Source: CAZRHH01 sp964599885
GTDB taxonomy: Bacteria > Chloroflexota > Dehalococcoidia > DSTF01 > JACRBR01
Direction of reading: 5' to 3'
Assembly (NCBI GenBank): GCA_964599885.1
Contig: CAZRHH010000015.1
Span: 1 to 57,200, forward strand
DNA length: 57,200 nt
Positions within the stretch are counted from its first letter, which is position 1. Every line of letters begins with the position of its first letter. The notes beneath the pieces are model-generated. The model saw only the letters and a list, made by a program, of their open reading frames with translations. It was not told the origin of the DNA and ran no database searches. Position numbers and translations under genes: made by a program. This document shows, piece after piece, positions 1-8,568 of this stretch.

Positions 1-911
1 CCGCCGCTGATGTCGTCGTCACCGCCGCCGCCGTTGCCGGGCACGCTCGTCGCCGTCGCGCTCGGCTGCGTCGTCGCCGTCGGTACGGGTGTGTTCGTCG
101 CCGTCGCTGTCGGCGTCGGCGGGATCTCGAGATCCGCCGTACCGAGCAGCGCCGCTACTTCGATGCTCTCCGAAGTCTCTCCCTCAACGTCCAGTTCGGT
201 TGTTGCGAGGATCTGCAGCGTGCTGCCCGGAAGCGTGAGGAAGCCCGTCTGCCAGCCGGCGTGGTCCAGAGCCGCGCTGGTAGCGCCCGGCGCGAAGCTG
301 GTCAATGCTGCCGTCGCCGTGACGTCGCTGTAGGTCTGGTTGAATGCAAACAATGGCTGCGGCATGAAGCCGTAGGCGTCCGCAGGAAGCGCGCCGTACT
401 CCGACAGCACGATCAACCCGCCGCCCGCTGCGACGTACGCCGTCATGTCGTCCTGCCGATCGTTGAGCAGCGCGAGTTCCTCGTCCTCGAGCCCGGATTC
501 GTCGCCGATACCCGTCCCGTACGATGCGACGATGATCGCTTCATGCAGAGCGAAGTCCACCGTCGCGATGTCGCCGCCCTCTACAAATGTCACGGAGGCG
601 CTCGTCCACCCATCGATGACAGCTGTCTCAGCGTCGTCTTCGCTCTCGTCTGCGTCGAGGCCGATCACTAACACGCCGGCACCGCCGTTGCTGGATAACG
701 CCAGCACACGCCCCACGACCGCCGGATACAATCCGCCGCAGTCGCTCGGAGCCGGGCAATTCACCTCCGCATGATCGCCGCTCACGAACATCGGTCCGGG
801 ATCGACGCCCGCGTCCACCGAGCGCGTCGACGACGCACCAAAACTGAAAACGACCGCTGCCAGCGCCGTAAACGTCGCGAGCGTGATCCACATGGGTAGC
901 TTGAGACTCAT
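1..911 (-). CDS. Secreted protein with Thr-Pro rich C-terminal linker, 3' end outside window
   Basis: An open frame of 303 codons reads from ATG at 909-911 down to base 1 without a stop, so the gene continues beyond the window. An AAAGGA ribosome site lies about 8 bases upstream. The N-terminus (MSLKLPMWITLATF, then an Ala/Val-rich stretch) is a signal peptide or anchor. The body contains VLVIGLDADESEDDAE and VAAGGGLIVLSEYGA, patterns like those of glutamine-amidotransferase-like or vault-type beta/alpha domains, but I do not recognise the family. The last visible 45 residues are a Thr/Pro/Ala-rich spacer (PTPTATATNTPVPTAT) ending in a Gly/Asp-rich run, a common cell-surface linker in Chloroflexota. 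The exported state is inferred. Confidence 0.75.
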   Translation of the reverse strand, partial: MSLKLPMWITLATFTALAAVVFSFGASSTRSVDAGVDPGPMFVSGDHAEVNCPAPSDCGGLYPAVVGRVLALSSNGGAGVLVIGLDADESEDDAETAVIDGWTSASVTFVEGGDIATVDFALHEAIIVASYGTGIGDESGLEDEELALLNDRQDDMTAYVAAGGGLIVLSEYGALPADAYGFMPQPLFAFNQTYSDVTATAALTSFAPGATSAALDHAGWQTGFLTLPGSTLQILATTELDVEGETSESIEVAALLGTADLEIPPTPTATATNTPVPTATTQPSATATSVPGNGGGGDDDISG

Positions 912-1247
912 GCCACTGTTCCTTTCGAGGGGTCTGCGCGGGGGACTACCTATTCGTATGCTGCGCGACCCATGCAGGTCAATGGTCCATGTCAACACGA
1001 TGTCAAGGCGCGCGCCTGCGGGCCGCAAAGGTCACCCGCGATCCGTCAAGAACGCCCGCGAACTCCGCAACGACGAAGCGCGAGCCGTAACGTCCATCGT
1101 GCCGCCAGGAGAAGGCACTGCACCGCGCCCCTGGTGGAGCGCGCTGCCTCGTTCGACAAACGGTCATTGCGCTGGTCGTGAGCTACGCGGCATGCTGGTG
1201 CGGCTGCGCGACTGTCGTGGCCACTCTCAAAGGGAACGGAGGGCAAC
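912..1247. other. Intergenic region between divergent genes
   Basis: These 336 bases separate two divergently transcribed genes and must hold both promoters. I see the Shine-Dalgarno sites at each edge but no convincing -35/-10 pair, hairpin or conserved reading frame. The short open frames here have no initiation signal and look like noise. Confidence 0.5.
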
Positions 1248-1760
1248 GTGACCAACGCGGTGTTACGGGTCATGCTCGGCGTCGGTGTCGCGATCGGCCT
1301 CGCCGGTCTCGCCACAGCCTGCGATGAGGACGGCGGAAGCATGTCGATGGGCGAGTATTTTCAGGAGTTCGAGGAACTCGGTGACGAGAGCGATGCGAAG
1401 TCGGACGAAATCAACGAGCAGAGCGATGATATCGGCCCGGGCGAGTTCGACAAGCTGCGAGATCTGACGGAAGACGCGCGAGATGTACTCGAAGACTTCA
1501 TCAACGACGTGGATGAGCTTGATCCGCCCGCGGAGGTGGAAGACGCACATGATCGGTTTCTCGACGCCGCCTCTGGCTTCGTCGACGAATTCGACGACAT
1601 CATCCGGGAGTTCTTTGACGAGGACGACGAGGACGCATTGGCGGATGGCGCCGCAGCACTCAATGCCGTCGATTTCTCGGCCGTAGGCGGGGCGTGCGAC
1701 GAACTCCAGCAATTGGCCAATGACAACGGGATCGATGTCGACCTGGGTTGTGACGAATAG
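1248..1760 (+). CDS. Small acidic lipoprotein
   Basis: The product has 170 residues and starts at GTG 1248 after GGAGGGCAAC. The N-terminus is a lipoprotein signal with lipobox LATAC and the lipidated Cys at residue 25. The mature part is very acidic (many Asp and Glu) and mostly helical, with a few Cys near the end (GGACDELQQ, DLGCDE) that may form a disulfide. It is probably an envelope-anchored helical protein, perhaps cation binding because of its charge. I do not recognise a named family. A strong hairpin follows the stop, so it seems to be a single-gene transcript. Confidence 0.8.
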   Translation: MTNAVLRVMLGVGVAIGLAGLATACDEDGGSMSMGEYFQEFEELGDESDAKSDEINEQSDDIGPGEFDKLRDLTEDARDVLEDFINDVDELDPPAEVEDAHDRFLDAASGFVDEFDDIIREFFDEDDEDALADGAAALNAVDFSAVGGACDELQQLANDNGIDVDLGCDE

Positions 1761-1797
1761 ACCAGGATCCGCGACTGCGGTAGGGGCAGTTCGCATC

Positions 1798-1825
1798 GAG
1801 AGGCCGGCATACATGCCGGCCTCTC
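1798..1825 (+). terminator. Stem-loop downstream of the acidic lipoprotein gene
   Basis: A 13-bp perfect inverted repeat, GAGAGGCCGGCAT and its complement, is separated by two bases. It lies 38 bases after the lipoprotein stop. There is no clear T tract, so it may work as a terminator or as a 3' stabiliser. Confidence 0.6.
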
Positions 1826-2090
1826 ATGTTGATCCTGGATTGACCAGCGTGCGCTGGTGCGTCTCCCACTGGGACGGCGTTCTCGCGAAAAATAAAGAGA
1901 CGAAGCAAGCTTTCGCCCGCTCCGTCCCGTTTCCGGTCTCGATGTCTGGTGTTACCCGTTCATCGTGACCAGTGACTACACTGTACCGCCCTCGCCATCT
2001 CAGACGGCATACGGCTGGCGACGGCACCGTTGCATCGCCGTTACGGCCCGCGCCGGAGTGCCTGCGCGTCCCCGCGTGCACCTCCGAACC
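1826..2090. other. Intergenic region between convergent genes
   Basis: This stretch lies between the lipoprotein terminator and the stop of the minus-strand peptidase gene. Including the hairpin, the gene-free interval is 330 bases. I see no further hairpin, repeat or coding signal; the open frames are antisense extensions of the peptidase region. Confidence 0.5.
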
Positions 2091-3443
2091 TCATCCTTCA
2101 CGCATCGCCTGCGCCGAAACGTTCGCCGTCGACTCGATAATCCTGATCGTCGCCCGCGTGATCGGCACAAGACTCGGGCGGTGAACCTTGTCGAGCGTAT
2201 CCATCGCGTCGAACAGGTAGAACGGCGCCGCCAGCAACTGCACCAGCGGCACGCCAGCGAGATGAAAGTCTGCGCCATCGGTGGTCGGCTTCTCGCCAAA
2301 GATCGTCGGCGGCACAATGTACGACCGGCGCAGATCCTCCGTCTCGATCGCCCCGCGCACCGCGTCGTCGAGCCGCGGCAGCCGCGACGTGAACCACCAG
2401 CGCACCTCCGGCTCGCCCGTCGCGTGCAGAACGCCATCCTTCTCGACGAACTCGCTCGCCGCATGCTCCAAATGCACCTCGAGTACGCAGCGATCCAGTT
2501 CGTCGCGATGCGTGCGCACGAATGCCGCCTGGCCAGCGCCGCCCGCCATGTGGCCGGCATTGAGCAAGAACACCATCCGATGCGGACGCTGTGCCTGCGG
2601 CACCTGCGACCAGTACGTCGCCTGCGCCAGCACCAGCGCGATCCCGCTCGCGTCCTCGACCGCCGACGCCCACGGCCCGTCGTGATGCGAACCGACGATC
2701 ACCGTATCGTCGTCTGCGCCCGCCAGCTCGCCAACGATGTTGAAGGTTGTGATTGACTCGCGCGCCGCATCAACGCGGATCGAGACGCGCAGCGATCGTT
2801 CTTCGAGCAGCGCACGCACACGCGCACCGTCGGAACCGCTGATCCAGATGCCCGGTATCGGGCGATGCTTGCCGTCGTACGGGACGTAGTACTCGAATGA
2901 GTCACCCGGATAGTTCGTCAGCGCGCCGATGAACGCCCGCGCGCCCGCCTCCATCGACGGCTCCATCACGTCCTGCGCGCCGCGCCCGAACGGCAGCAGA
3001 TGCGCGCCGTCACTGAACGTCCCGTCCGGGTCGTACGCCCACGTCGCAAGCTGCGCCATCGACCGGTGCGGCAGGTGTCCGAGCCGCACATCGTTGAGCG
3101 CGATCTGGCCACGCACACGATCCGGCGCCGATTCGTCAAACGCGCAGAGTTCGCCTTCGACACCCGCTGTGGGCGACGAGAACGGCAGCGCGAAGCACGG
3201 GATCTCGACGTTCCGCGCCGGGTCGTCGTCGATCAAGGTGAGCGAAGAGCTCCGCGGCTCCCAGTACGGGGTTTCGACCGGCTCCGTGCGCACGTTTACG
3301 AGGCCAAGCCGCGTGAAGTGGTCCTGCGTCCATTGTTCGGCCCAGCGATCCGCCGCGTATCCCGGCCGGCGGATGCCGTGACGAAACACCTCGTCGATCC
3401 ACGCCGAAATCTGCGGTTCCGCGGGCACGATGTCCGTGTTCAT
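2091..3443 (-). CDS. M28-family-like metallopeptidase, active site partly degenerate
   Basis: The start is ATG 3443 (MNTDIVPAEP); the longer frame upstream has no initiation signal. The 450-residue protein has a PA-like inserted domain in its first half (about residues 85-200) and an M28 zinc-peptidase fold after residue 240, seen in TVIVGSHHDGP, EDASGIALVLA and TDGADFHLAGVPLVQLL. In typical M28 enzymes the segment after the third strand reads AEE.G..GS; here it reads LLNAGHMAGGAG, so the catalytic Glu pair is missing. The usual final His (YHTP.DT) reads YLFDAMDT, also without His. The fold is clear but peptidase activity is doubtful; it could be a non-catalytic or altered-specificity relative. 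No signal peptide is visible. Confidence 0.75.
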   Translation of the reverse strand: MNTDIVPAEPQISAWIDEVFRHGIRRPGYAADRWAEQWTQDHFTRLGLVNVRTEPVETPYWEPRSSSLTLIDDDPARNVEIPCFALPFSSPTAGVEGELCAFDESAPDRVRGQIALNDVRLGHLPHRSMAQLATWAYDPDGTFSDGAHLLPFGRGAQDVMEPSMEAGARAFIGALTNYPGDSFEYYVPYDGKHRPIPGIWISGSDGARVRALLEERSLRVSIRVDAARESITTFNIVGELAGADDDTVIVGSHHDGPWASAVEDASGIALVLAQATYWSQVPQAQRPHRMVFLLNAGHMAGGAGQAAFVRTHRDELDRCVLEVHLEHAASEFVEKDGVLHATGEPEVRWWFTSRLPRLDDAVRGAIETEDLRRSYIVPPTIFGEKPTTDGADFHLAGVPLVQLLAAPFYLFDAMDTLDKVHRPSLVPITRATIRIIESTANVSAQAMREG

Positions 3444-3571
3444 ACGTTGAGCAGCGTAGCCTCGGTACACGCCAGCGGCAACGCAGCACAGGTGGTGGCG
3501 CTGCGACGACCTGTCGCGCGTGGCGGGGGACGCCACTGAATCCGCTTTGCCGGCGTGCACAACGCGCGTAA

Positions 3572-4708
3572 CTATGCTGCGCGAAATTCTAGGATGGTCC
3601 GGTCTCCAATTCCTGTGGGTTTGCCCCCGACGATACCTTCGGCGATCAACTCCCTACACACTCGTCGAAAGTGTTTTTCGACCATGCGCCCCATCCACTT
3701 CGCAACGAGCGCATCTTGGAGCGCGCCGAAAGAAATGCGCCTACGCCCTCGCCCAACCGCGAGGACGTCCTCCTTGAGCAGTGCGATGTTCTCCTCCTCA
3801 AGCTCATCGATGGATAGTGTCTTCGGCACAAGCTCAGGAAAGGCTAGCTGTGGCGATGCTCGCGCTGATAGGAACTGAGTACGGTCTTGGAGGTACCGTT
3901 TCTCCACGCCGTATAGAATCGAACTCATGATCCGCATCGCGAGCGGATGTCGCGAGGCGAAGACTATGAAGTATTTGAGCTGCGCCGACTCCACGGTGCG
4001 CACCGGATAGGCTGCGGTCGTGAGACCGAATGCTTCTCCGAGATGTTTCATGTAAAGCTTCACCACGGCGCGGTATCGTTCCTCCTTGCTGGTGGTGGTA
4101 TTCCAGATTTCCTGCCATGAATCATCGCCGATGATCCTGTTAAGGCGTCGGACAAATGCTGCACGAGGTTTCTGATCGTAGGAATCTAACCAACCGGCGC
4201 CGCGATCGAAGTTGGGCGCGTTGAAGTTGATGAGTAACTCCGTCTTTGCTCCGCGCGACCGCGCGCCCAACTTGCTGAGCGTCTCCCATTCGAGACCCTT
4301 TACACCGAACGGATCTAGGAAGAATAGTGCCGCCTCGCTTCCGACTTCCTCGAGTATCGCGTCGACGTGCTTCTCGAACCGCCCAAAGTAGTTATGCACC
4401 ACGTTGGAGTGTCTCGACATATTCTGAACGAGATCCGCGAACTCGAGACGATCGGCTTCCACGTTGATGCAGCGGAGTACATACCGCGATCCGTCGGCAA
4501 GTTTCTGCGCAATCTCGGCGGCCCGTAACGGGGAACCAGCGACACTCTCTGCGCCGCTTCCGTAACACCCGCGCCCCGCGAACGCATCTACCAGAAAGCT
4601 TCGCCCCAAGATGCGGCTGAACTGCGGGAGGTAACCTTCAAAGATCTCGTGCTTACGCCGAGACCACTCCTTGCGTTGGTTGAAGAACGATGCGTTGCGG
4701 GTACGCAT
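3572..4708 (-). CDS. tcmP: Three-Cys-motif partner protein TcmP
   Basis: I chose ATG 4708 (MRTRNASFFNQRKEW), which has GGGAG eight bases upstream, rather than an upstream TTG at 4795. The 378-residue product matches the TcmP family: the N-terminal W..RKHEIFEGYL helix, a Rossmann-like segment FLVDAFAGRGCYGSG followed by GSPLRA near residue 40-60, and FFLDPFGVKGLEW at about 125, an arrangement resembling a methyltransferase core. TcmP genes are known to sit beside genes for proteins with a CX6CX2C motif, and that is the case here: its neighbour ends only 31 bases upstream. The biochemical role is not established. Codon and base use look less GC-rich than in neighbouring genes, suggesting transfer. 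Confidence 0.88.
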   Translation of the reverse strand: MRTRNASFFNQRKEWSRRKHEIFEGYLPQFSRILGRSFLVDAFAGRGCYGSGAESVAGSPLRAAEIAQKLADGSRYVLRCINVEADRLEFADLVQNMSRHSNVVHNYFGRFEKHVDAILEEVGSEAALFFLDPFGVKGLEWETLSKLGARSRGAKTELLINFNAPNFDRGAGWLDSYDQKPRAAFVRRLNRIIGDDSWQEIWNTTTSKEERYRAVVKLYMKHLGEAFGLTTAAYPVRTVESAQLKYFIVFASRHPLAMRIMSSILYGVEKRYLQDRTQFLSARASPQLAFPELVPKTLSIDELEEENIALLKEDVLAVGRGRRRISFGALQDALVAKWMGRMVEKHFRRVCRELIAEGIVGGKPTGIGDRTILEFRAA

Positions 4709-4739
4709 TCGTGGACTCCCGACTATTGGCGCCACTGGC

Positions 4740-5486
4740 TCATCCAGGCTCTGGACGAACTGCACTTGGCATGCCGTCCCACGTGCGTCCGTCAAGGAGC
4801 CGGCCTGCTTTTGCCTTCCCCACTCTCGTGCGGTTCTCGTTATGAACGCCCCATTGTTTGAAAAAGAATGGAACGTTGGCGTTTCTGCATTGATCTCTTA
4901 TCCCGCGCGCCCAATCAGGATGCATTGGCCGTGCTTTGAAGCCGGATTCCCCGCCGCAAATCACCCAGTCCAGATCCGAAAGATCTAGCTGTAACGGTCC
5001 CAGCAGCGGCTCGCAGGAAAGGAATCGTACTTGTGCTCCCGTTCTTCTAAGTGATGGGATCCTAGACGTGAATCGTTGGTTCTCGACGCTTACACCCATC
5101 CAAATATTCGGCGACCACGTCAGACTCGCCGACAACGCGGCGGCGCGCTCTGCGCGTTTGGTCAAGATTTGAAACGTATGGTGAGACGCCCGGTTCATGA
5201 CATCGAAAGTCTGTGCGATGAAGTCGTCTGGAACATCAGGGTGGAACAGATCACTCATCGAGTTTACGAAGATGAGCCGCGGGCGCTTCCATCGCAAGGG
5301 CCAGTCCAGGCGTTCCGGCCGGAGTTGGAGATCGAACCCTCGTTCGTACGGGTGCCCTGGGACTCCTCGGAATCGTTCGGCGAACGTCTCCGCATAGCAG
5401 TGTGCACAGCCGGGAGAAATCTTAGTGCAACCCGTGACAGGGTTCCAAGTGGCTTCGGTCCACTCAATCGACGAATTTTCAGCCAT
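4740..5486 (-). CDS. DUF5131 (phage Gp37/Gp68-like) three-Cys-motif protein
   Basis: The 248-residue protein starts at ATG 5486. It carries CTKISPGCAHCYAE with cysteines at 20, 27 and 30 (CX6CX2C), a radical-SAM-like cluster motif. Further conserved DUF5131 pieces are IEWTEATWNPVTGC, RPRLIFVNSMSDLFH, ILTKRAER, IWMGVSVENQ, FLSCEPLL and WVICGGESG. Such proteins are found in phages and mobile islands, typically next to tcmP as here. A radical chemistry on DNA, RNA or protein is inferred from the cluster motif and the resemblance to spore photoproduct lyase-type enzymes; the substrate is unknown. Together with tcmP it makes a compact two-gene transcription unit. Confidence 0.88.
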   Translation of the reverse strand: MAENSSIEWTEATWNPVTGCTKISPGCAHCYAETFAERFRGVPGHPYERGFDLQLRPERLDWPLRWKRPRLIFVNSMSDLFHPDVPDDFIAQTFDVMNRASHHTFQILTKRAERAAALSASLTWSPNIWMGVSVENQRFTSRIPSLRRTGAQVRFLSCEPLLGPLQLDLSDLDWVICGGESGFKARPMHPDWARGIRDQCRNANVPFFFKQWGVHNENRTRVGKAKAGRLLDGRTWDGMPSAVRPEPG

Positions 5487-5681
5487 CAGACATTGTAGTC
5501 GCAGCGCGGGCGGTTGTCAGCGCGAGGATGGAAGGCGGCAACGCACTCAACGATTCCGCCGCGTCGGCATTGCGCGCGCATGATGTCGTTGGCCAGATCT
5601 CTCGACACCGGACGATGTTAGACGTAAGGGGTTGCTGGGGGAGTACCCGGCGTCCATTGCACGAACATTCGGAGGTTCATC

Positions 5682-6353
5682 GTGAGACGACTACGCATAT
5701 TCGCGCCCGCGGTCGCCGTCGCGGCGTTCGCGGCGGTGATCATCGCCGGCGCGGCTTCGGCGCAGAACGGAAACGGCAACGGCGGAAACCGAAACGCGCC
5801 CGGCGTGCTCGAGGCCAGCGGCGACGGCATCGCCGCGGCGGCCGGCAAGCTAACGCTCGAACTCTGCGCGGACGAAGGACTGCTGCTCACCAAGGGCAGC
5901 GTCGAAATCGACGAGGGCGGCTACGAGGAAACCGTCGGCTGGCTCGGCCTGAACGTGTACTTCGGCTTCAGCGGATGCGCCACCGTCGGGCCGGAAGAGT
6001 CGTTCTGGAGCTTCGGCGGCAACGGCGGCGGTGGTGACCGCAAGACCGCCGCGCTCGTCGTCGGAACCGGGCTGACGCTGCGCGCCGAAGGCACCGGCAT
6101 CGCGCTCCTCAAGGGCGAAGGCACGTGGGAGAAGGACAACGGCGACAGCGGTGCGTGGACCGACGACGAACCGCTGATCCTGAAGATCGGCGGCAAGACG
6201 CAGCGCTGCGACGTTGCGGCGATGCACGGCGACAATCACAAGAAGGACAAGTGCGCGACCGCCACCCCCGAACCGGACGACGAACCCGACGATGACGATG
6301 ATGACGACGACGACGACGCCGAACCAACCGCTACCCCGACGGATCAGGACTAA
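5682..6353 (+). CDS. Secreted protein with poly-Asp and Thr-Pro tail
   Basis: The product has 223 residues and begins at GTG 5682 after GGAGGTTCATC. Residues 1-27 form a signal peptide ending ASA, and the mature protein begins with an Asn/Gly-rich stretch. The middle (about 40-180) looks beta-rich, with LTLELCADEGLLLTKGSVEI and LVVGTGLTLRAEGTGIALLKGEG, as in a small extracellular beta-sandwich. The last 30 residues hold ten consecutive Asp flanked by PEPDDEPD and PTATPT. I do not recognise a family. The acidic tail suggests calcium binding or a mineral or cell-wall contact, but this is inference. It shares the Thr-Pro tail style of the protein at 1-911 and ends at a strong hairpin. Confidence 0.75.
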   Translation: MRRLRIFAPAVAVAAFAAVIIAGAASAQNGNGNGGNRNAPGVLEASGDGIAAAAGKLTLELCADEGLLLTKGSVEIDEGGYEETVGWLGLNVYFGFSGCATVGPEESFWSFGGNGGGGDRKTAALVVGTGLTLRAEGTGIALLKGEGTWEKDNGDSGAWTDDEPLILKIGGKTQRCDVAAMHGDNHKKDKCATATPEPDDEPDDDDDDDDDDAEPTATPTDQD

Positions 6354-6376
6354 GCGTCCACTACCGGCAATACGAC

Positions 6377-6409
6377 ACGAGGGCGAAGGGTACAACCCTT
6401 CGCCCTCGT
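6377..6409 (+). terminator. Strong stem-loop, probably bidirectional
   Basis: A 14-bp inverted repeat (ACGAGGGCGAAGGG with its complement, loop TACAA) follows the secreted-protein stop. It lies between convergent reading frames and could stop transcripts from both sides. An almost identical hairpin occurs at 9687-9719 next to the paralogous nitroreductase gene. Confidence 0.8.
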
Positions 6410-6502
6410 TCATGTCGTTGCTGGTCCGGCCTGTCGCTGCGACTGTAGATGCACTGCGTCCCGTCGCACGCCAACGCGTGCGAAACAGCGCACGCCGATC
6501 CG

Positions 6503-6780
6503 CTACGAGCGAACCAGTTCGATCACCGGAATCGTCCGCGTCGTCTTCCGCTGGTACTCCCCAAACGTGGGAATCCGGCCAGCCTGACGCGCGTAGAGTT
6601 CGTCCCGCTCCGCGCCGGACGCGCCCCTCGCCCGCGCGCGATACGTCTCCACGCCGCGCTCGACCGTGACCTCCGGATGCGCGACGAGATTGTGGTACCA
6701 CGCCGGATGCTTCGGCGCGCCGCGCATAGAGGCAAGACATACAGACGATCGCCGCCACCATGACGAGTGGCGCGCCACCA
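6503..6780 (-). pseudogene. Deazaflavin-dependent nitroreductase remnant, frameshifted
   Basis: The C-terminal part (GAPKHPAWYHNLV through RTIPVIELVRS) is nearly identical to the intact gene at 9781-10191. Just upstream, the matching residues GDRLYV continue in another frame: where the intact copy has GTCTTTGCC, this one has GTCTTGCC, a one-base loss. No homology to the N-terminal 45 residues remains. This is therefore a 5'-truncated, frameshifted duplicate that cannot make the enzyme. The neighbouring hairpin at 6377-6409 has been duplicated along with it. Confidence 0.85.
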
Positions 6781-6918
6781 CGGGCTGCGGGTCACACTCA
6801 GAGCCGGCTTCGACGATTCCAGCACGGCGTGGTTGACGCAAGAGAGTCGCGATCTTACTATTCGCCACACTTCTCACGCGGGCCCGTGGTCGGGCCGCCT
6901 ACAATTTGAGGGCACGAA

Positions 6919-8568
6919 ATGTCGGTTCGCCGGGCGCTCATGCGCTTCGCCCCTTCGATCTTCCTCGTTGCGGCTAGCCTTCTCTCAGTCGTCGTCACAG
7001 GAGCGACAAGTTTCGCGGCACCACAGTTCGGCGGCGGCGATGTGTTGGGTGATGGACAACTCGCGGACCCGTGCGACTACGTGACGGCCGACGTCATCAG
7101 CGAAGCCGCCGGCGATGAATTCGAGTTCGACCCGGCGAATACCAGCGCGTCCCTCAACGGGTGCGTGTTCTCAGGCTCCGGCGACATCGAATCGGTGACG
7201 GTCTCCCTGCTACTCGCTCGCGCGTTCGACGGAGAAGGCGGTCTGCTCGACGTGGAGGAGTTCGACGGGCCTGGGGAACGGACTTCGTGGTACTGCAGTG
7301 ACGACGGAAATCGATGCGATCTCCAGACAGTAGTCGGGCAGGAGATGGTCGTTGTCATCATTAGCCCTGGCGACGCGGACGACGCACGAGAGACCGCCGT
7401 CGCTATCGCCGAGTCGGCACTGGCAAGCGAGCCGGTCGATAGCGGCGAAATAGGTTCTGTATTGCCATGCCCCGACGGGGGCGCGCTCAACGTTGCGTTC
7501 GCGGATGACGACGTCATCCGGGTCATCGTCGAGCCGGATCCGGAGGTGCCCATCCAACGCGGGGTATCCCCGAATACATCTGAATTCATGCTGGCTTATT
7601 ACCTTGATGGACAACCAGCCGAGGCGGGCCAGCCGGTGATAGGCGCGCACCTCACGGGCCTCCGTTCGTATTCGGATTCCTCCTATGGAACACCGGGCGA
7701 GCACACCGTAACCGTGGTTCTCACACGCGGTGACAACGTCGCGTGCGCGGCGCGCGGCTCGGTGTCCTTCACCGTGGAGCGACCCCCGGAGATCGATGCC
7801 GAGACCACCTTAGGGCGTGGATCTGATGACAGCATCAACTGGGATCTTGGGTGGATGATCCCGTTCGTGGTGGTTTCCGGTCTTTTCGGGGCACTGGTCC
7901 TCAAGCGCGAATCGGGTCGTTTCGGTCTCGACGCCACGGATCCTTTCATACTCCACGTGGGTGGCGCTGGCTACACAATTTCCAGCGCCACAGGCAGAGT
8001 CGATGGCTATAACAAGACTCGCTCATCAACGGTGGCCGGATCGGTGCAAGGAAATGTCTACCAGGGCACCGGCTACGTCACCGGGAGCGTGTCGACCACC
8101 CACCACGTGCACGATCAATTCTTCCTGAACCTAGCCGATGGAACGGCTCACCGGGTTCAGGTGGACGATCTCAACTTGGCGGTCGCTAACGACCAACTCG
8201 CGTCGGCAGTCTGGGCCAAGGATAAATATCTACTCTTCCGCAACCACAAAGCACGCGAAACGGCCTTTTCGCCTCGCGGCATCAAGACCATTCTGAAGGC
8301 GAACGCTGGAATGTTCATCTGGCCAGTGTTGCTGTTCCTCGGCGTCTGGACCGCCGCCTGGCTCGCAACCGACGAGCCGCTCGGCGATACCTGGTCGGGC
8401 GGGCTATTGATCGCCTGGTGGGTGTCGATACCTGTGCTGATTGGTGCCGCGATCGTACTCAAGATCCTGACCGATCGCAGGGTCGCGTCTTTCCGACGTA
8501 AGGCCGGCCTGCTGGTGGAGGCATTGGACGGCGAGGCGGCTCGGCAAGAATCCCGGAGTGCTCATTGA
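6919..8568 (+). CDS. Membrane protein with extracellular Cys-paired domain and cytoplasmic domain
   Basis: The 549-residue protein starts at ATG 6919 after GAGGG. It has a signal sequence (1-33), an outside region of about 275 residues beginning PCDYVTADVISEAAGDEF and containing paired Cys (PCDY, NGCVFSG; later YCSDDGNRCD, LPCPDGG and VACAARG), resembling DUF3558-type sensor or substrate domains. A membrane helix follows at about 311-332, then a second soluble part with a Gly/Ser/Thr repeat region and STTHHVHDQFFLNLADG, and two more helices at about 466-484 and 496-517. The C-terminal segment resembles uncharacterised bacterial inner-membrane proteins. The function is unknown. It appears to be monocistronic. 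Confidence 0.75.
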   Translation: MSVRRALMRFAPSIFLVAASLLSVVVTGATSFAAPQFGGGDVLGDGQLADPCDYVTADVISEAAGDEFEFDPANTSASLNGCVFSGSGDIESVTVSLLLARAFDGEGGLLDVEEFDGPGERTSWYCSDDGNRCDLQTVVGQEMVVVIISPGDADDARETAVAIAESALASEPVDSGEIGSVLPCPDGGALNVAFADDDVIRVIVEPDPEVPIQRGVSPNTSEFMLAYYLDGQPAEAGQPVIGAHLTGLRSYSDSSYGTPGEHTVTVVLTRGDNVACAARGSVSFTVERPPEIDAETTLGRGSDDSINWDLGWMIPFVVVSGLFGALVLKRESGRFGLDATDPFILHVGGAGYTISSATGRVDGYNKTRSSTVAGSVQGNVYQGTGYVTGSVSTTHHVHDQFFLNLADGTAHRVQVDDLNLAVANDQLASAVWAKDKYLLFRNHKARETAFSPRGIKTILKANAGMFIWPVLLFLGVWTAAWLATDEPLGDTWSGGLLIAWWVSIPVLIGAAIVLKILTDRRVASFRRKAGLLVEALDGEAARQESRSAH

